Positions 1-4,943 of a stretch of 6,644 bases of DNA are shown piece by piece. This stretch comes from Frondihabitans sp. GTDB taxonomy: Bacteria; Actinomycetota; Actinomycetes; Actinomycetales; Microbacteriaceae. The stretch is taken from NCBI GenBank assembly GCA_025464735.1, contig JAODMX010000268.1, positions 1-6,644 on the forward strand. The letters run 5' to 3'. The position numbers and the translations under genes are program-made. Each line of letters starts with the position of its first letter. Within the stretch, counting starts at the first letter, position 1. Under the pieces are notes generated by a model that made no database searches, had not been told where the DNA came from, and was given only the letters and a program-made list of their open reading frames with translations.

Positions 1-1096
1 TGGCGCGGAGATGCCGCTCGATCGCCGCGAACGCGTCATCGGGATCCTGGCCGGGCGCGATCCGGGAGCTGACCCGCACCGAGACCTCGGGCAGGAGGGT
101 GTTGGAAGCGTTCGCCACGCTGGGGAAGTCGATTCCGGTGATCGTGATCGTGGGCTGCGACCAGAGGCGGCTGAGCAGGTGCCCCGTGCCGATGGTCGAG
201 ACGCCCTCGAGCAGCCCGGTCTCTTCGCGCAGCTGCGACTCCGGGTAGTCAGGGTAGTCGGCGTCCCGGCTCGTGAGCCCCTCGACCGCCACGCTGCCGT
301 TGTCGTCGTGGAGCGTCGCGAGGAGCTTGGCCAGGACGAGCATCGCGTCGGGCACGGCGCCACCGAACATTCCGGAGTGCGAGGCGTGCTCGAGAGTATT
401 GACAGTGAGTTTGAGGGTCACGTTGCCGCGCAGGGCAACCGTGAGCGCAGGCACCGTCGTGCTCCAGTTGTCGGCGTCGGCGACGACAATGATGTCCGCC
501 GCGAGATCGTCATGGTGCTGCACGAGGAAGTTGCCGAACGAGCGCGAGCCGAACTCCTCCTCGCCCTCGATGAAGAGGACGATACCGACCTGGAGGTCGT
601 CACCGAGCACCTCCTTGACCGCGCGGAGAGCGGCGACGTGGGTCATCACGCCGGCCTTGTCGTCAGACGCGCCGCGACCGTAGAGCCGGTCGCCCCGCAC
701 GGTGGGCTCGAACGGCGGAGTCTCCCAGAGCTCATCGGCGCCGGGCGGCTGAACGTCGTGGTGGGCGTACAAGAGGACCGTGGGCCGACCGTTCTTCGCA
801 GCGCGTCGTGCAAGGACGGCGGGCTGGCCGAGAGGGCCGTCTGTCGCCGGATAGCCGATCGCAGCACGGCTCGTGCGCACGCTGTCGAACAGCCCCGTGC
901 TGTCGACGAGCGCCGCGACGGTGTCGGCGCTCGACTGGACATGGGCCGGATCGAAGGCCTCCCAGGAGACGGACGGGATGCGAATCAGGTTCGACAGGTC
1001 GGCGATCGCAACAGGAAGCCCGCCCTGCACCGCCTCCCGAAGCCTGGCTGCGAGTTCGGGGTCGGTCGGCTCCACGGGGTGCTCATTCTCGGTCAT
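1..1096 (-). CDS. M20-family metallopeptidase (dipeptidase), 3' end truncated by window
   Basis: The frame reads open from ATG at 1096 to the left edge (365 codons, no stop), so the C-terminus is missing; family members usually run about 440-470 residues. It begins MTENEHPVEPTD. Seen in the sequence are the M20 metal-site motifs in order: YAHHDVQP (residues 110-117; H112 metal ligand, D114 next to the catalytic site), GRGASDDKAG (140-149; D145 bridging Asp), EGEEEFGS (177-184; E180 catalytic base, E181 ligand) and DADNW (207-211; D209 ligand). HSGMFGG (240-246) matches the lid/dimerisation-domain His motif of the carnosinase-like M20 branch. From family knowledge this is a cytosolic di-zinc or di-manganese enzyme cleaving dipeptides or similar small peptides; the substrate cannot be told from sequence. 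No clear Shine-Dalgarno precedes the ATG, but a -10-like TAAGAT lies 8 nt upstream, which suggests a leaderless mRNA. It is transcribed divergently from the DUF3043 gene. The final metal His, expected near the C-terminus, is outside the window. Confidence 0.93.
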   Translation of the reverse strand, partial: MTENEHPVEPTDPELAARLREAVQGGLPVAIADLSNLIRIPSVSWEAFDPAHVQSSADTVAALVDSTGLFDSVRTSRAAIGYPATDGPLGQPAVLARRAAKNGRPTVLLYAHHDVQPPGADELWETPPFEPTVRGDRLYGRGASDDKAGVMTHVAALRAVKEVLGDDLQVGIVLFIEGEEEFGSRSFGNFLVQHHDDLAADIIVVADADNWSTTVPALTVALRGNVTLKLTVNTLEHASHSGMFGGAVPDAMLVLAKLLATLHDDNGSVAVEGLTSRDADYPDYPESQLREETGLLEGVSTIGTGHLLSRLWSQPTITITGIDFPSVANASNTLLPEVSVRVSSRIAPGQDPDDAFAAIERHLRA

Positions 1097-1102
1097 GACA
1101 GG

Positions 1103-1114
1103 TAATCTTAGATT
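1103..1114. promoter_or_regulatory. Putative symmetric divergent promoter core
   Basis: The centre of the 43-bp gap between the two divergent genes contains AATCT-T-AGATT (1104-1114), a perfect 5-bp inverted repeat around one base and one of the most AT-rich spots in the window. Read leftward it gives TAAGAT (complement of 1105-1110), 8 nt from the dipeptidase ATG. Read rightward it gives TAATCT (1103-1108) or TAGATT (1109-1114), about 25-31 nt from the DUF3043 GTG. All fit the TAnnnT pattern of -10 elements. No convincing -35 element is visible on either side. The role is inferred from position and symmetry. Confidence 0.5.
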
Positions 1115-1128
1115 CTTCAACGAACTGC

Positions 1129-1134
1129 AAGGAT
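1129..1134 (+). promoter_or_regulatory. Shine-Dalgarno site for the DUF3043 gene
   Basis: AAGGAT sits 7 nt (counted from its second G) before GTG at 1140. It decides the start: the open frame runs back to an ATG at 873, but that upstream part lies antisense to the dipeptidase gene and has no ribosome site, whereas the GTG start yields the family-typical N-terminus MAKAPIISPDNS. Confidence 0.7.
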
Positions 1135-1139
1135 CCCCC

Positions 1140-1709
1140 GTGGCCAAGGCACCCATCATCTCCCCCGACAACTCCGCGACGGGCGACGACGCATCGACGC
1201 AAGGCAAGGGACGTCCCACCCCTACCCGTCGCGAACGAGAGAAGGCCAACCAGCGCCCCCTCGTTGCGAAGGGCAAGGAGGCCCAAAAAGCGCAGCGCGA
1301 CCGCGTCGCCGACCAGCGCAACCGCGCCCGGATCGGTCTCGCGAACGGTGAGGAGAAGTTCCTCCCCGAACGCGACAAGGGCCCCCAGCGTCGTTTCGTC
1401 CGCGACTACGTCGATGCCCGCTGGAACGTCGGCGAGCTCATGATCCCGATCATGGTCGTCATCCTCATCTCCTCGGCAGTTCCGGCGCTGTCCGGACTCG
1501 CGCTCTATGTCATCTGGATCTACGTACTCCTGGTTGTCATCGACGCCTTCCTGCTCGGGCGTCGGCTCAAAGCGAAGCTCGCCGAGCGCTACGGCGCAGA
1601 CAAGCTTGAGAGCCGGATCCCCTGGTATGCGGCGATGCGGTCGTTGCAGCTCAAGCCGATGCGGCTTCCGAAGCCCCAGGTCAAGCGCGGCAACTTCCCG
1701 ACACTGTAG
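1140..1709 (+). CDS. DUF3043 domain-containing membrane protein
   Basis: This is a protein of 189 residues starting at GTG 1140. The length and both ends match the actinobacterial DUF3043 family: the N-terminal MAKAPIISPDNS...GKGRPTPTR, the central GPQRRFVRDYVDARWNVGE (81-99), and the C-terminal WYAAMRSLQLKPMRLPKPQ (162-180). Residues 20-95 are very rich in Lys, Arg, Gln and Glu and are probably cytoplasmic, with a helical or coiled-coil look around 30-65. Two hydrophobic segments follow at about 98-117 and 119-139, separated by a very short turn, so a membrane hairpin with both tails inside is likely (inference). A conserved basic tail (LPKPQVKRGNFP) closes the protein. The function of the family is unknown to me. 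It stands alone on the plus strand, divergent from the dipeptidase and convergent with pyrD, with its own promoter candidate and a hairpin 14 bp after the stop. Confidence 0.9.
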   Translation: MAKAPIISPDNSATGDDASTQGKGRPTPTRREREKANQRPLVAKGKEAQKAQRDRVADQRNRARIGLANGEEKFLPERDKGPQRRFVRDYVDARWNVGELMIPIMVVILISSAVPALSGLALYVIWIYVLLVVIDAFLLGRRLKAKLAERYGADKLESRIPWYAAMRSLQLKPMRLPKPQVKRGNFPTL

Positions 1710-1723
1710 GCAGCTGGACTTTT

Positions 1724-1760
1724 CACAAAGGCGTCGCGCACCACGCGCGGCGCCTTTGTG
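1724..1760. terminator. Hairpin terminator between convergent DUF3043 gene and pyrD
   Basis: Arms 1724-1739 and 1745-1760 pair over 16 bp: CACAAAGGCG with CGCCTTTGTG, one T-G wobble, then CGCGC with GCGCG, closing a 5-nt ACCAC loop. The structure lies 14 bp after the DUF3043 stop and 6 bp after the pyrD stop on the opposite strand. No long T tract follows on either side: the plus side continues TCGCCCC, and the minus side continues AAAAG. It would therefore act as a U-poor hairpin of the kind proposed for actinobacteria, probably for both genes. Confidence 0.75.
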
Positions 1761-1766
1761 TCGCCC

Positions 1767-2831
1767 CTAGGCGCGAAGAGCGAGCAGACCGCGGTTGATC
1801 TGCCGCGCCCAGAGCGGGCCGAGGTAGAGGAACCCCGTGTAGCCCTGCACGAGCGTCGCGCCAGCGTCTAAACGCTCCTGCACGTCGGCGGCGGTGAACA
1901 CGCCGCCCACCGAAATCACGCAGAGGTCTTGCGGAACGACGTCGCGGATGATCCGCAGCACCGCCAGCGAGCGGGCCGCCACGGGAGCGCCGGAAAGCCC
2001 GCCTGCCCCGGCGGCCTCCACCAGGGATTTTTTGCTCACGAGGTCGGCGCGAGACAGTGTGGTGTTCGTGGCGATGATGCCGCCTAGGTCGAGGTCGACC
2101 ACCAACTGCGAGACTGCGCGGACCGCTTCGTCGTCAAGGTCGGGCGCGATCTTGACGAGCACCGGTGTTCTCCCCGCAGCGTCGCGAACGGCACTGAGAA
2201 GCGGCCGGAGCTTGTCGATCTCCTGCAGGCCGCGAAGCCCGGGCGTGTTGGGCGACGAGACGTTGACCGCGAGATAGTCGGCCAGAGGCGCCAGGAGCCT
2301 AGTGGACACCAGGTAGTCGTCGATCGCATCGTCGACCTCGACAACCCGGCTCTTGCCGATATTCACGCCGATGACCGGGCGGTGACGTTGATGGCGGGCC
2401 CGGCCGACGACTCCGGCGGCCTTGACCGCTCCCCCATTGTTGAAGCCCATTCGATTGATGACCGCGAGGTCGTCCACGAGACGAAACAGGCGAGGGCGAT
2501 CGTTGCCGGGCTGCGGTTTGGCCGTGATGGTCCCGACCTCGACGTGACCGAAGCCGAGAGCTCCGAGGCCCGCAATGCCCGTGGCGTCTTTGTCGAAGCC
2601 GGCCGCCACGCCGAAGGGCGAGGGGAAGGTGAGGCCGAGGGCCGTCACTCGGAGCGAGCGGTGGGGGTGCGTGTAGCGGCGAACCAGCGTGCGAAGACCA
2701 GCGATCCGCGGCACGGCGCGGATGAAGCGGAAGGCAAAGTGGTGGGCGTTCTCAGGATCCATCCGCACGAAAACCGTGCGAAAGACGAAGGCGTAGAAGC
2801 CCTTCTGTGCCTCCGTGGTTCCGCTCGTCAT
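1767..2831 (-). CDS. pyrD: Dihydroorotate dehydrogenase (quinone), class 2
   Basis: This 354-residue enzyme catalyses step four of de novo pyrimidine synthesis: FMN-dependent oxidation of dihydroorotate to orotate, passing electrons to membrane quinone. Class 2 is shown by the N-terminal quinone/membrane helix region (residues 11-55, with [11 protein letters not shown] at 24-34) ahead of a full TIM barrel. Motifs seen are [12 protein letters not shown] (72-83; K81), [10 protein letters not shown] (125-134), [11 protein letters not shown] (190-200; N190, catalytic base S193, N195), VKIAPDL (226-232; K227), ATNTTLSR (254-261; N256), GGLSGAPV (277-284), and the phosphate-binding end ISVGG...[11 protein letters not shown] (306-334). 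All key residues expected for class 2 are present. The ATG overlaps the nrdR stop as ATGA, with only a weak GGCG upstream, so translation probably depends on ribosomes finishing nrdR. About ten residues precede the usual family start, but no better start codon exists. The gene is last in the hisD-nrdR-pyrD cluster and ends at the shared terminator hairpin. Confidence 0.97.
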   Translation of the reverse strand: MTSGTTEAQKGFYAFVFRTVFVRMDPENAHHFAFRFIRAVPRIAGLRTLVRRYTHPHRSLRVTALGLTFPSPFGVAAGFDKDATGIAGLGALGFGHVEVGTITAKPQPGNDRPRLFRLVDDLAVINRMGFNNGGAVKAAGVVGRARHQRHRPVIGVNIGKSRVVEVDDAIDDYLVSTRLLAPLADYLAVNVSSPNTPGLRGLQEIDKLRPLLSAVRDAAGRTPVLVKIAPDLDDEAVRAVSQLVVDLDLGGIIATNTTLSRADLVSKKSLVEAAGAGGLSGAPVAARSLAVLRIIRDVVPQDLCVISVGGVFTAADVQERLDAGATLVQGYTGFLYLGPLWARQINRGLLALRA

Positions 2832-3316
2832 TCGTCGCCGGGGGTCGAGACTGCGGACGTCTGACGGCCGGCGTGCTCCTGACGCAGGATCCGGATCGAC
2901 TCCTCGAAGTCGTCGAGCGACTCGAAGGCCTGATACACGCTTGCGAAGCGGAGGTAGGCGACCTCGTCGAGCTCACGCAACGGTGGCAGGATCGCGAGCC
3001 CCACCTCGTTGGCATCGATCTGCGATGCCCCGCTGGAGCGCACTGCCTCTTCGACCTTCTGCGCGAGGACTGCCAGATCACCGTCGGTCACCGGGCGGCC
3101 CTGACAGGCCTTGCGAACTCCCGAGATGATCTTCTCGCGGCTGAACGGCTCGAGCACTCCGTTGCGCTTGATGACCGCGAGGCTCGCTGTCTCGGTGGTC
3201 GAGAATCGTCTCCCGCAGTTCGGACACTGGCGGCGGCGGCGGATCGAGGTGCCGTCGTCGCTGGTTCGGGAATCGACAACTCGGGAGTCGGGGTGACGAC
3301 AGAAGGGGCAGAACAT
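2828..3316 (-). CDS. nrdR: Transcriptional repressor NrdR
   Basis: This 162-residue protein is the ATP/dATP-sensing repressor of ribonucleotide reductase operons. Seen are an N-terminal zinc ribbon with MFCPFC (C3, C6) and QCPNCGRRF (C31, C34), separated by the basic stretch SIRRRR, which together form the DNA-reading head. The ATP-cone domain starts at about 46 with [18 protein letters not shown] and runs to about 136, including [11 protein letters not shown]. The remaining tail to 162 is polar and family-variable. From family knowledge, the protein binds tandem NrdR boxes upstream of nrd genes when loaded with dATP or ATP; no nrd gene and no recognisable NrdR box pair lie in this window. 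The start is supported by the zinc ribbon beginning at residue 3 and a GAGG site 5 nt upstream. It lies 33 bp after hisD and overlaps pyrD by 4 bp. Confidence 0.97.
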   Translation of the reverse strand: MFCPFCRHPDSRVVDSRTSDDGTSIRRRRQCPNCGRRFSTTETASLAVIKRNGVLEPFSREKIISGVRKACQGRPVTDGDLAVLAQKVEEAVRSSGASQIDANEVGLAILPPLRELDEVAYLRFASVYQAFESLDDFEESIRILRQEHAGRQTSAVSTPGDE

Positions 3317-3321
3317 GGTGG

Positions 3322-3331
3322 CCTCAGAATA
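3322..3331 (-). promoter_or_regulatory. nrdR ribosome site with overlapping -10-like hexamer
   Basis: In the 33-bp hisD-nrdR gap, the minus strand reads TATTCT (complement of 3326-3331) directly followed by GAGG (3322-3325), then 5 nt to the ATG. GAGG would serve as Shine-Dalgarno on a read-through hisD transcript. TATTCT, ending 9 nt before the ATG, could be a -10 element for an internal, nearly leaderless start. No good -35 is visible. A 5-bp GTGCC/GGCAC hairpin with a 4-nt loop sits just upstream (3334-3347). The ribosome site is likely; the promoter is speculative. Confidence 0.4.
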
Positions 3332-3349
3332 CTGTGCCCGGCGGCACGA

Positions 3350-4660
3350 TCAGGGACGGACGAAGCGCGCGGTCACGGCTTCACCGTGAGCGGGGAGGAG
3401 CTCGGCGTTCGACAGCGCGACGAGGCGCTCCGCGACGGCCTCGAGGGAATCGGCACCGTAGGTGACGATCTGCTGAGGGCGGAGGAACGTGAAGGCGCCG
3501 AGCCCTGAGGAGAAGCGCGCTTGACCCCCCGTGGGCAGGATGTGGTTGGAGCCGGCAAGGTAGTCTCCGAGGCTGACGGGCGTATGCGGCCCAACGAAGA
3601 TGGCGCCTGCGCTCTCGATCAGGGCGAGAACCCGCTGGTTGTCAGCCGTCTGGATCTCGAGATGCTCCGGTCCGTAGGCGTTGCTGAACGCGGCGGCAAC
3701 AGCGAGATCGTCGACGAGCACGATCGCCGACTGCTGACCGTCGAGAGCAGTCTGCACGCGAGCGGAGCTGAGCGTGCGCGGCGCCAGTCGGGCGAGCTCG
3801 ATTGTGACGCGCTCCGCGAACGCTGTGTCGTCGGTGACGAGCACCGCCGAGGCCGATTCATCGTGCTCCGCCTGGCTGATCAGATCGACAGCAACGAGGA
3901 CCGGGTTTGCCGAGGAATCGGCGATCACAAGGATCTCTGTGGCTCCCGCTTCGGCATCGATGCCCACGCGCCCGCGAACGAGGCGCTTGGCGGCCGCGAC
4001 GAAGTTGTTCCCAGGCCCCGTGATGACCTGCACCGGTTCAATGCCGGCGTCTCGCACGCCATAGGCCAGTGCACCGATGGCACCTGCGCCACCCATCGCG
4101 TAGACCTCGTCGACGCCGAGGAGGCCTGCTGCTCCGAGGATGACGGGGTGGACGCCGCCGCCGAACGCACTCTGCGGGGGCGAGGCAAGTGCGACCGACG
4201 AGACGCCCGCCACCTGAGCCGGCACGACGTTCATCACCACGCTCGACGGGTAGACGGCTTTGCCGCCTGGCACGTAGACGCCGGCGCGGGCAACGGGCTG
4301 CCACCGCTGCTCGATCGTGGCTCCGGGCGCAGGATGCGTGACCCGTGACTCAGGGACCTGCGCCTTGCTCGACTCGGTGACGCGTGCGATCGACTCGGTC
4401 AGGGCCGCCCTCACGAGCGGGTCGAGCGCCTCCACGGCGCGCGCGATGTCGTCAGCCGGCACCCGGAGCGCCTGCGGCCTCACCTGGTCGAAGCGCTCGG
4501 CCTGGTCGAGCAGGGCATTCTCGCCATGCTGCCGGACGTCGGCGATCAGCTGTTCGGCAGCGCCGGTGGCGGCGCTCACGTCGACGGCAGCGCGCGGGAT
4601 GACAGCGAGGAACTCAGCGCTCGTGAGCGCCCGTCCGCGGAGATCGATGGTCTGAATCAT
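3350..4660 (-). CDS. hisD: Histidinol dehydrogenase
   Basis: This 436-residue enzyme catalyses the last two steps of histidine synthesis: zinc-dependent, NAD-linked oxidation of L-histidinol to L-histidine. Length and architecture are normal. Seen are RAGVYVPGGKAVYPS (125-139; Y129), the dinucleotide-site segment GGAGAIGALAYG (190-201), ITGPGNNFVAAAK (213-225; N218), EAGATEILVIAD (237-248; T241 in place of the Ser of the E. coli enzyme), DLISQAEHDE (259-268; zinc ligands Q263 and H266), GPEHLEI (330-336; catalytic E332 and H333), SLGDYLAGSNHILPTGG (363-379; zinc ligand D366) and ELLPAHGEAV (420-429; E420, zinc ligand H425). One oddity is that the position matching E. coli Gln188, an NAD contact, is Gly193. 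The ATG is preceded by GGAG at 5 nt. Unlike many actinobacterial hisD genes it is not followed by hisC and hisB but by nrdR and pyrD. Confidence 0.97.
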   Translation of the reverse strand: MIQTIDLRGRALTSAEFLAVIPRAAVDVSAATGAAEQLIADVRQHGENALLDQAERFDQVRPQALRVPADDIARAVEALDPLVRAALTESIARVTESSKAQVPESRVTHPAPGATIEQRWQPVARAGVYVPGGKAVYPSSVVMNVVPAQVAGVSSVALASPPQSAFGGGVHPVILGAAGLLGVDEVYAMGGAGAIGALAYGVRDAGIEPVQVITGPGNNFVAAAKRLVRGRVGIDAEAGATEILVIADSSANPVLVAVDLISQAEHDESASAVLVTDDTAFAERVTIELARLAPRTLSSARVQTALDGQQSAIVLVDDLAVAAAFSNAYGPEHLEIQTADNQRVLALIESAGAIFVGPHTPVSLGDYLAGSNHILPTGGQARFSSGLGAFTFLRPQQIVTYGADSLEAVAERLVALSNAELLPAHGEAVTARFVRP

Positions 4661-4665
4661 GGCCG

Positions 4666-4675
4666 CTCCAGCCTA
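4666..4675 (-). promoter_or_regulatory. hisD ribosome site and possible -10 element
   Basis: On the minus strand, TAGGCT (complement of 4670-4675) is followed at once by GGAG (4666-4669), and 5 nt later comes the hisD ATG. GGAG is a good Shine-Dalgarno and supports the chosen start. TAGGCT fits the actinobacterial TAnnnT -10 pattern, but if used it would place the transcript start at or within a few bases of the ATG and remove the Shine-Dalgarno from the message. No -35 is evident 16-18 bp upstream. The ribosome site is likely, the promoter reading weak. Confidence 0.4.
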
Positions 4676-4732
4676 TCGGGCTGCGCTGTGCTGGCTTGCG
4701 GCGACTGCGCGCGGCGAGGCCGCATCCCGTTC

Positions 4733-4769
4733 CGCGCGAGCACCCCGGCGCAGCGGGGTTCCTCGCGCG
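4733..4769. repeat. Hairpin, unit 1 of intergenic cluster
   Basis: CGCGCGAG (4733-4740) pairs perfectly with CTCGCGCG (4762-4769). After a small internal loop (C versus TC), ACCCCG (4742-4747) pairs with CGGGGT (4754-4759) around a 6-nt GCGCAG loop, giving 14 bp in total. An alternative pairing uses GCACCCC (4740-4746) with GGGGTGC (4774-4780). The structure lies about 70 bp upstream of hisD and could be part of its leader if transcription starts farther upstream. Confidence 0.6.
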
Positions 4770-4800
4770 CTCGGGGGTGCAAGCGGCGGCAACCGGCGAC

Positions 4801-4862
4801 GCACCCCCGTCCGGACCGAGCAGGCCGCGCTCGACCCGTGGTTTCAGTCCGGAAGGAGGTGC
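4801..4862. repeat. Long imperfect inverted repeat, unit 2 of cluster
   Basis: GCACCCCCGTCCGGAC (4801-4816) pairs with GTCCGGAAGGAGGTGC (4847-4862) at 14 of 16 positions. The 30-nt loop contains its own 5-bp stem, CGAGC (4817-4821) with GCTCG (4829-4833). This is the longest dyad in the dnaE-hisD gap. Confidence 0.6.
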
Positions 4863-4893
4863 CTCGCGCCACTCACACCCCGTTCCGCGCGAA

Positions 4894-4917
4894 GCACCCC
4901 GGCGCACTCGGGGATGC
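4894..4917 (-). terminator. Candidate dnaE terminator hairpin, unit 3 of cluster
   Basis: This is the first strong hairpin after the dnaE stop, 26 bp beyond it on the minus strand. CCCCG (4897-4901) pairs with CGGGG (4909-4913) around a 7-nt loop, extended by GCA/TGC (4894-4896, 4915-4917) with one bulged A. On the minus strand it is followed by TTCGCGCG, so there is no U tract. Its position suits termination of dnaE, but it is also a copy of the local repeat, so a terminator role is only inferred. Confidence 0.4.
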
Positions 4918-4943
4918 AAGCGGCGGCAGCGTCGCCGGCACGG

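Larger units (their letters stand above)
4708..4928. repeat. REP-like intergenic cluster of direct and inverted repeats
   Basis: The 283-bp gap between dnaE and hisD (4661-4943) has no credible gene. It is organised around the 7-mer GCACCCC and its complement: forward at 4740-4746, inverted at 4774-4780, forward at 4801-4807, degenerate inverted at 4856-4862, forward at 4894-4900, degenerate inverted at 4911-4917. Two longer imperfect direct copies are visible: 4726-4752 matches 4879-4906 (one extra A), and 4770-4791 matches 4907-4928 (one difference). The second copy lacks the 17 bp at 4753-4769. A further perfect 7-bp inverted pair (CGCGCGG 4708-4714, CCGCGCG 4732-4738) lies at the hisD side. 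This alternating layout resembles REP/BIME-type palindromic elements; the family assignment is inference. Confidence 0.65.

Noticed and set aside
11..1105. Plus-strand open frame of 364 codons
   Set aside because: It lies antisense to the M20 dipeptidase, whose metal-binding motifs are all intact. Long antisense frames are expected in GC-rich genes, and the translation is low-complexity Arg, Gly and Ala-rich with no recognisable domain.
873..1139. Upstream ATG at 873 as the start of the DUF3043 gene
   Set aside because: The extra 89 codons are antisense to the dipeptidase gene and lack a ribosome site. The GTG at 1140 has AAGG at 7 nt and gives the family-typical N-terminus.
2028..2033. A6 run in pyrD (AAA AAA, K267-K268) as a slippery or phase-variable tract
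   Set aside because: Only six bases, with no downstream stimulatory structure noted, and the Lys-Lys codons are read in a normal frame that continues through conserved PyrD motifs.
3317..3349. NrdR box pair upstream of nrdR (autoregulation)
   Set aside because: The 33-bp gap does not contain two copies of an acaCwAwATaTwGTgt-like motif at helical spacing; one partial ACAGTATTCT-like stretch is too poor a match.
2382..4348. Plus-strand open frames opposite pyrD, nrdR and hisD (for example 2382-2864, 2807-3508, 3521-4348)
   Set aside because: All are complementary to well-identified genes, have no ribosome sites and encode unrecognisable Arg, Asp and Gly-rich peptides.
4661..4943. T-box riboswitch upstream of hisD
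   Set aside because: I looked on the minus strand for the conserved T-box (TGGNACCGCG) and did not find it, and no terminator/antiterminator pair with a U tract is visible.
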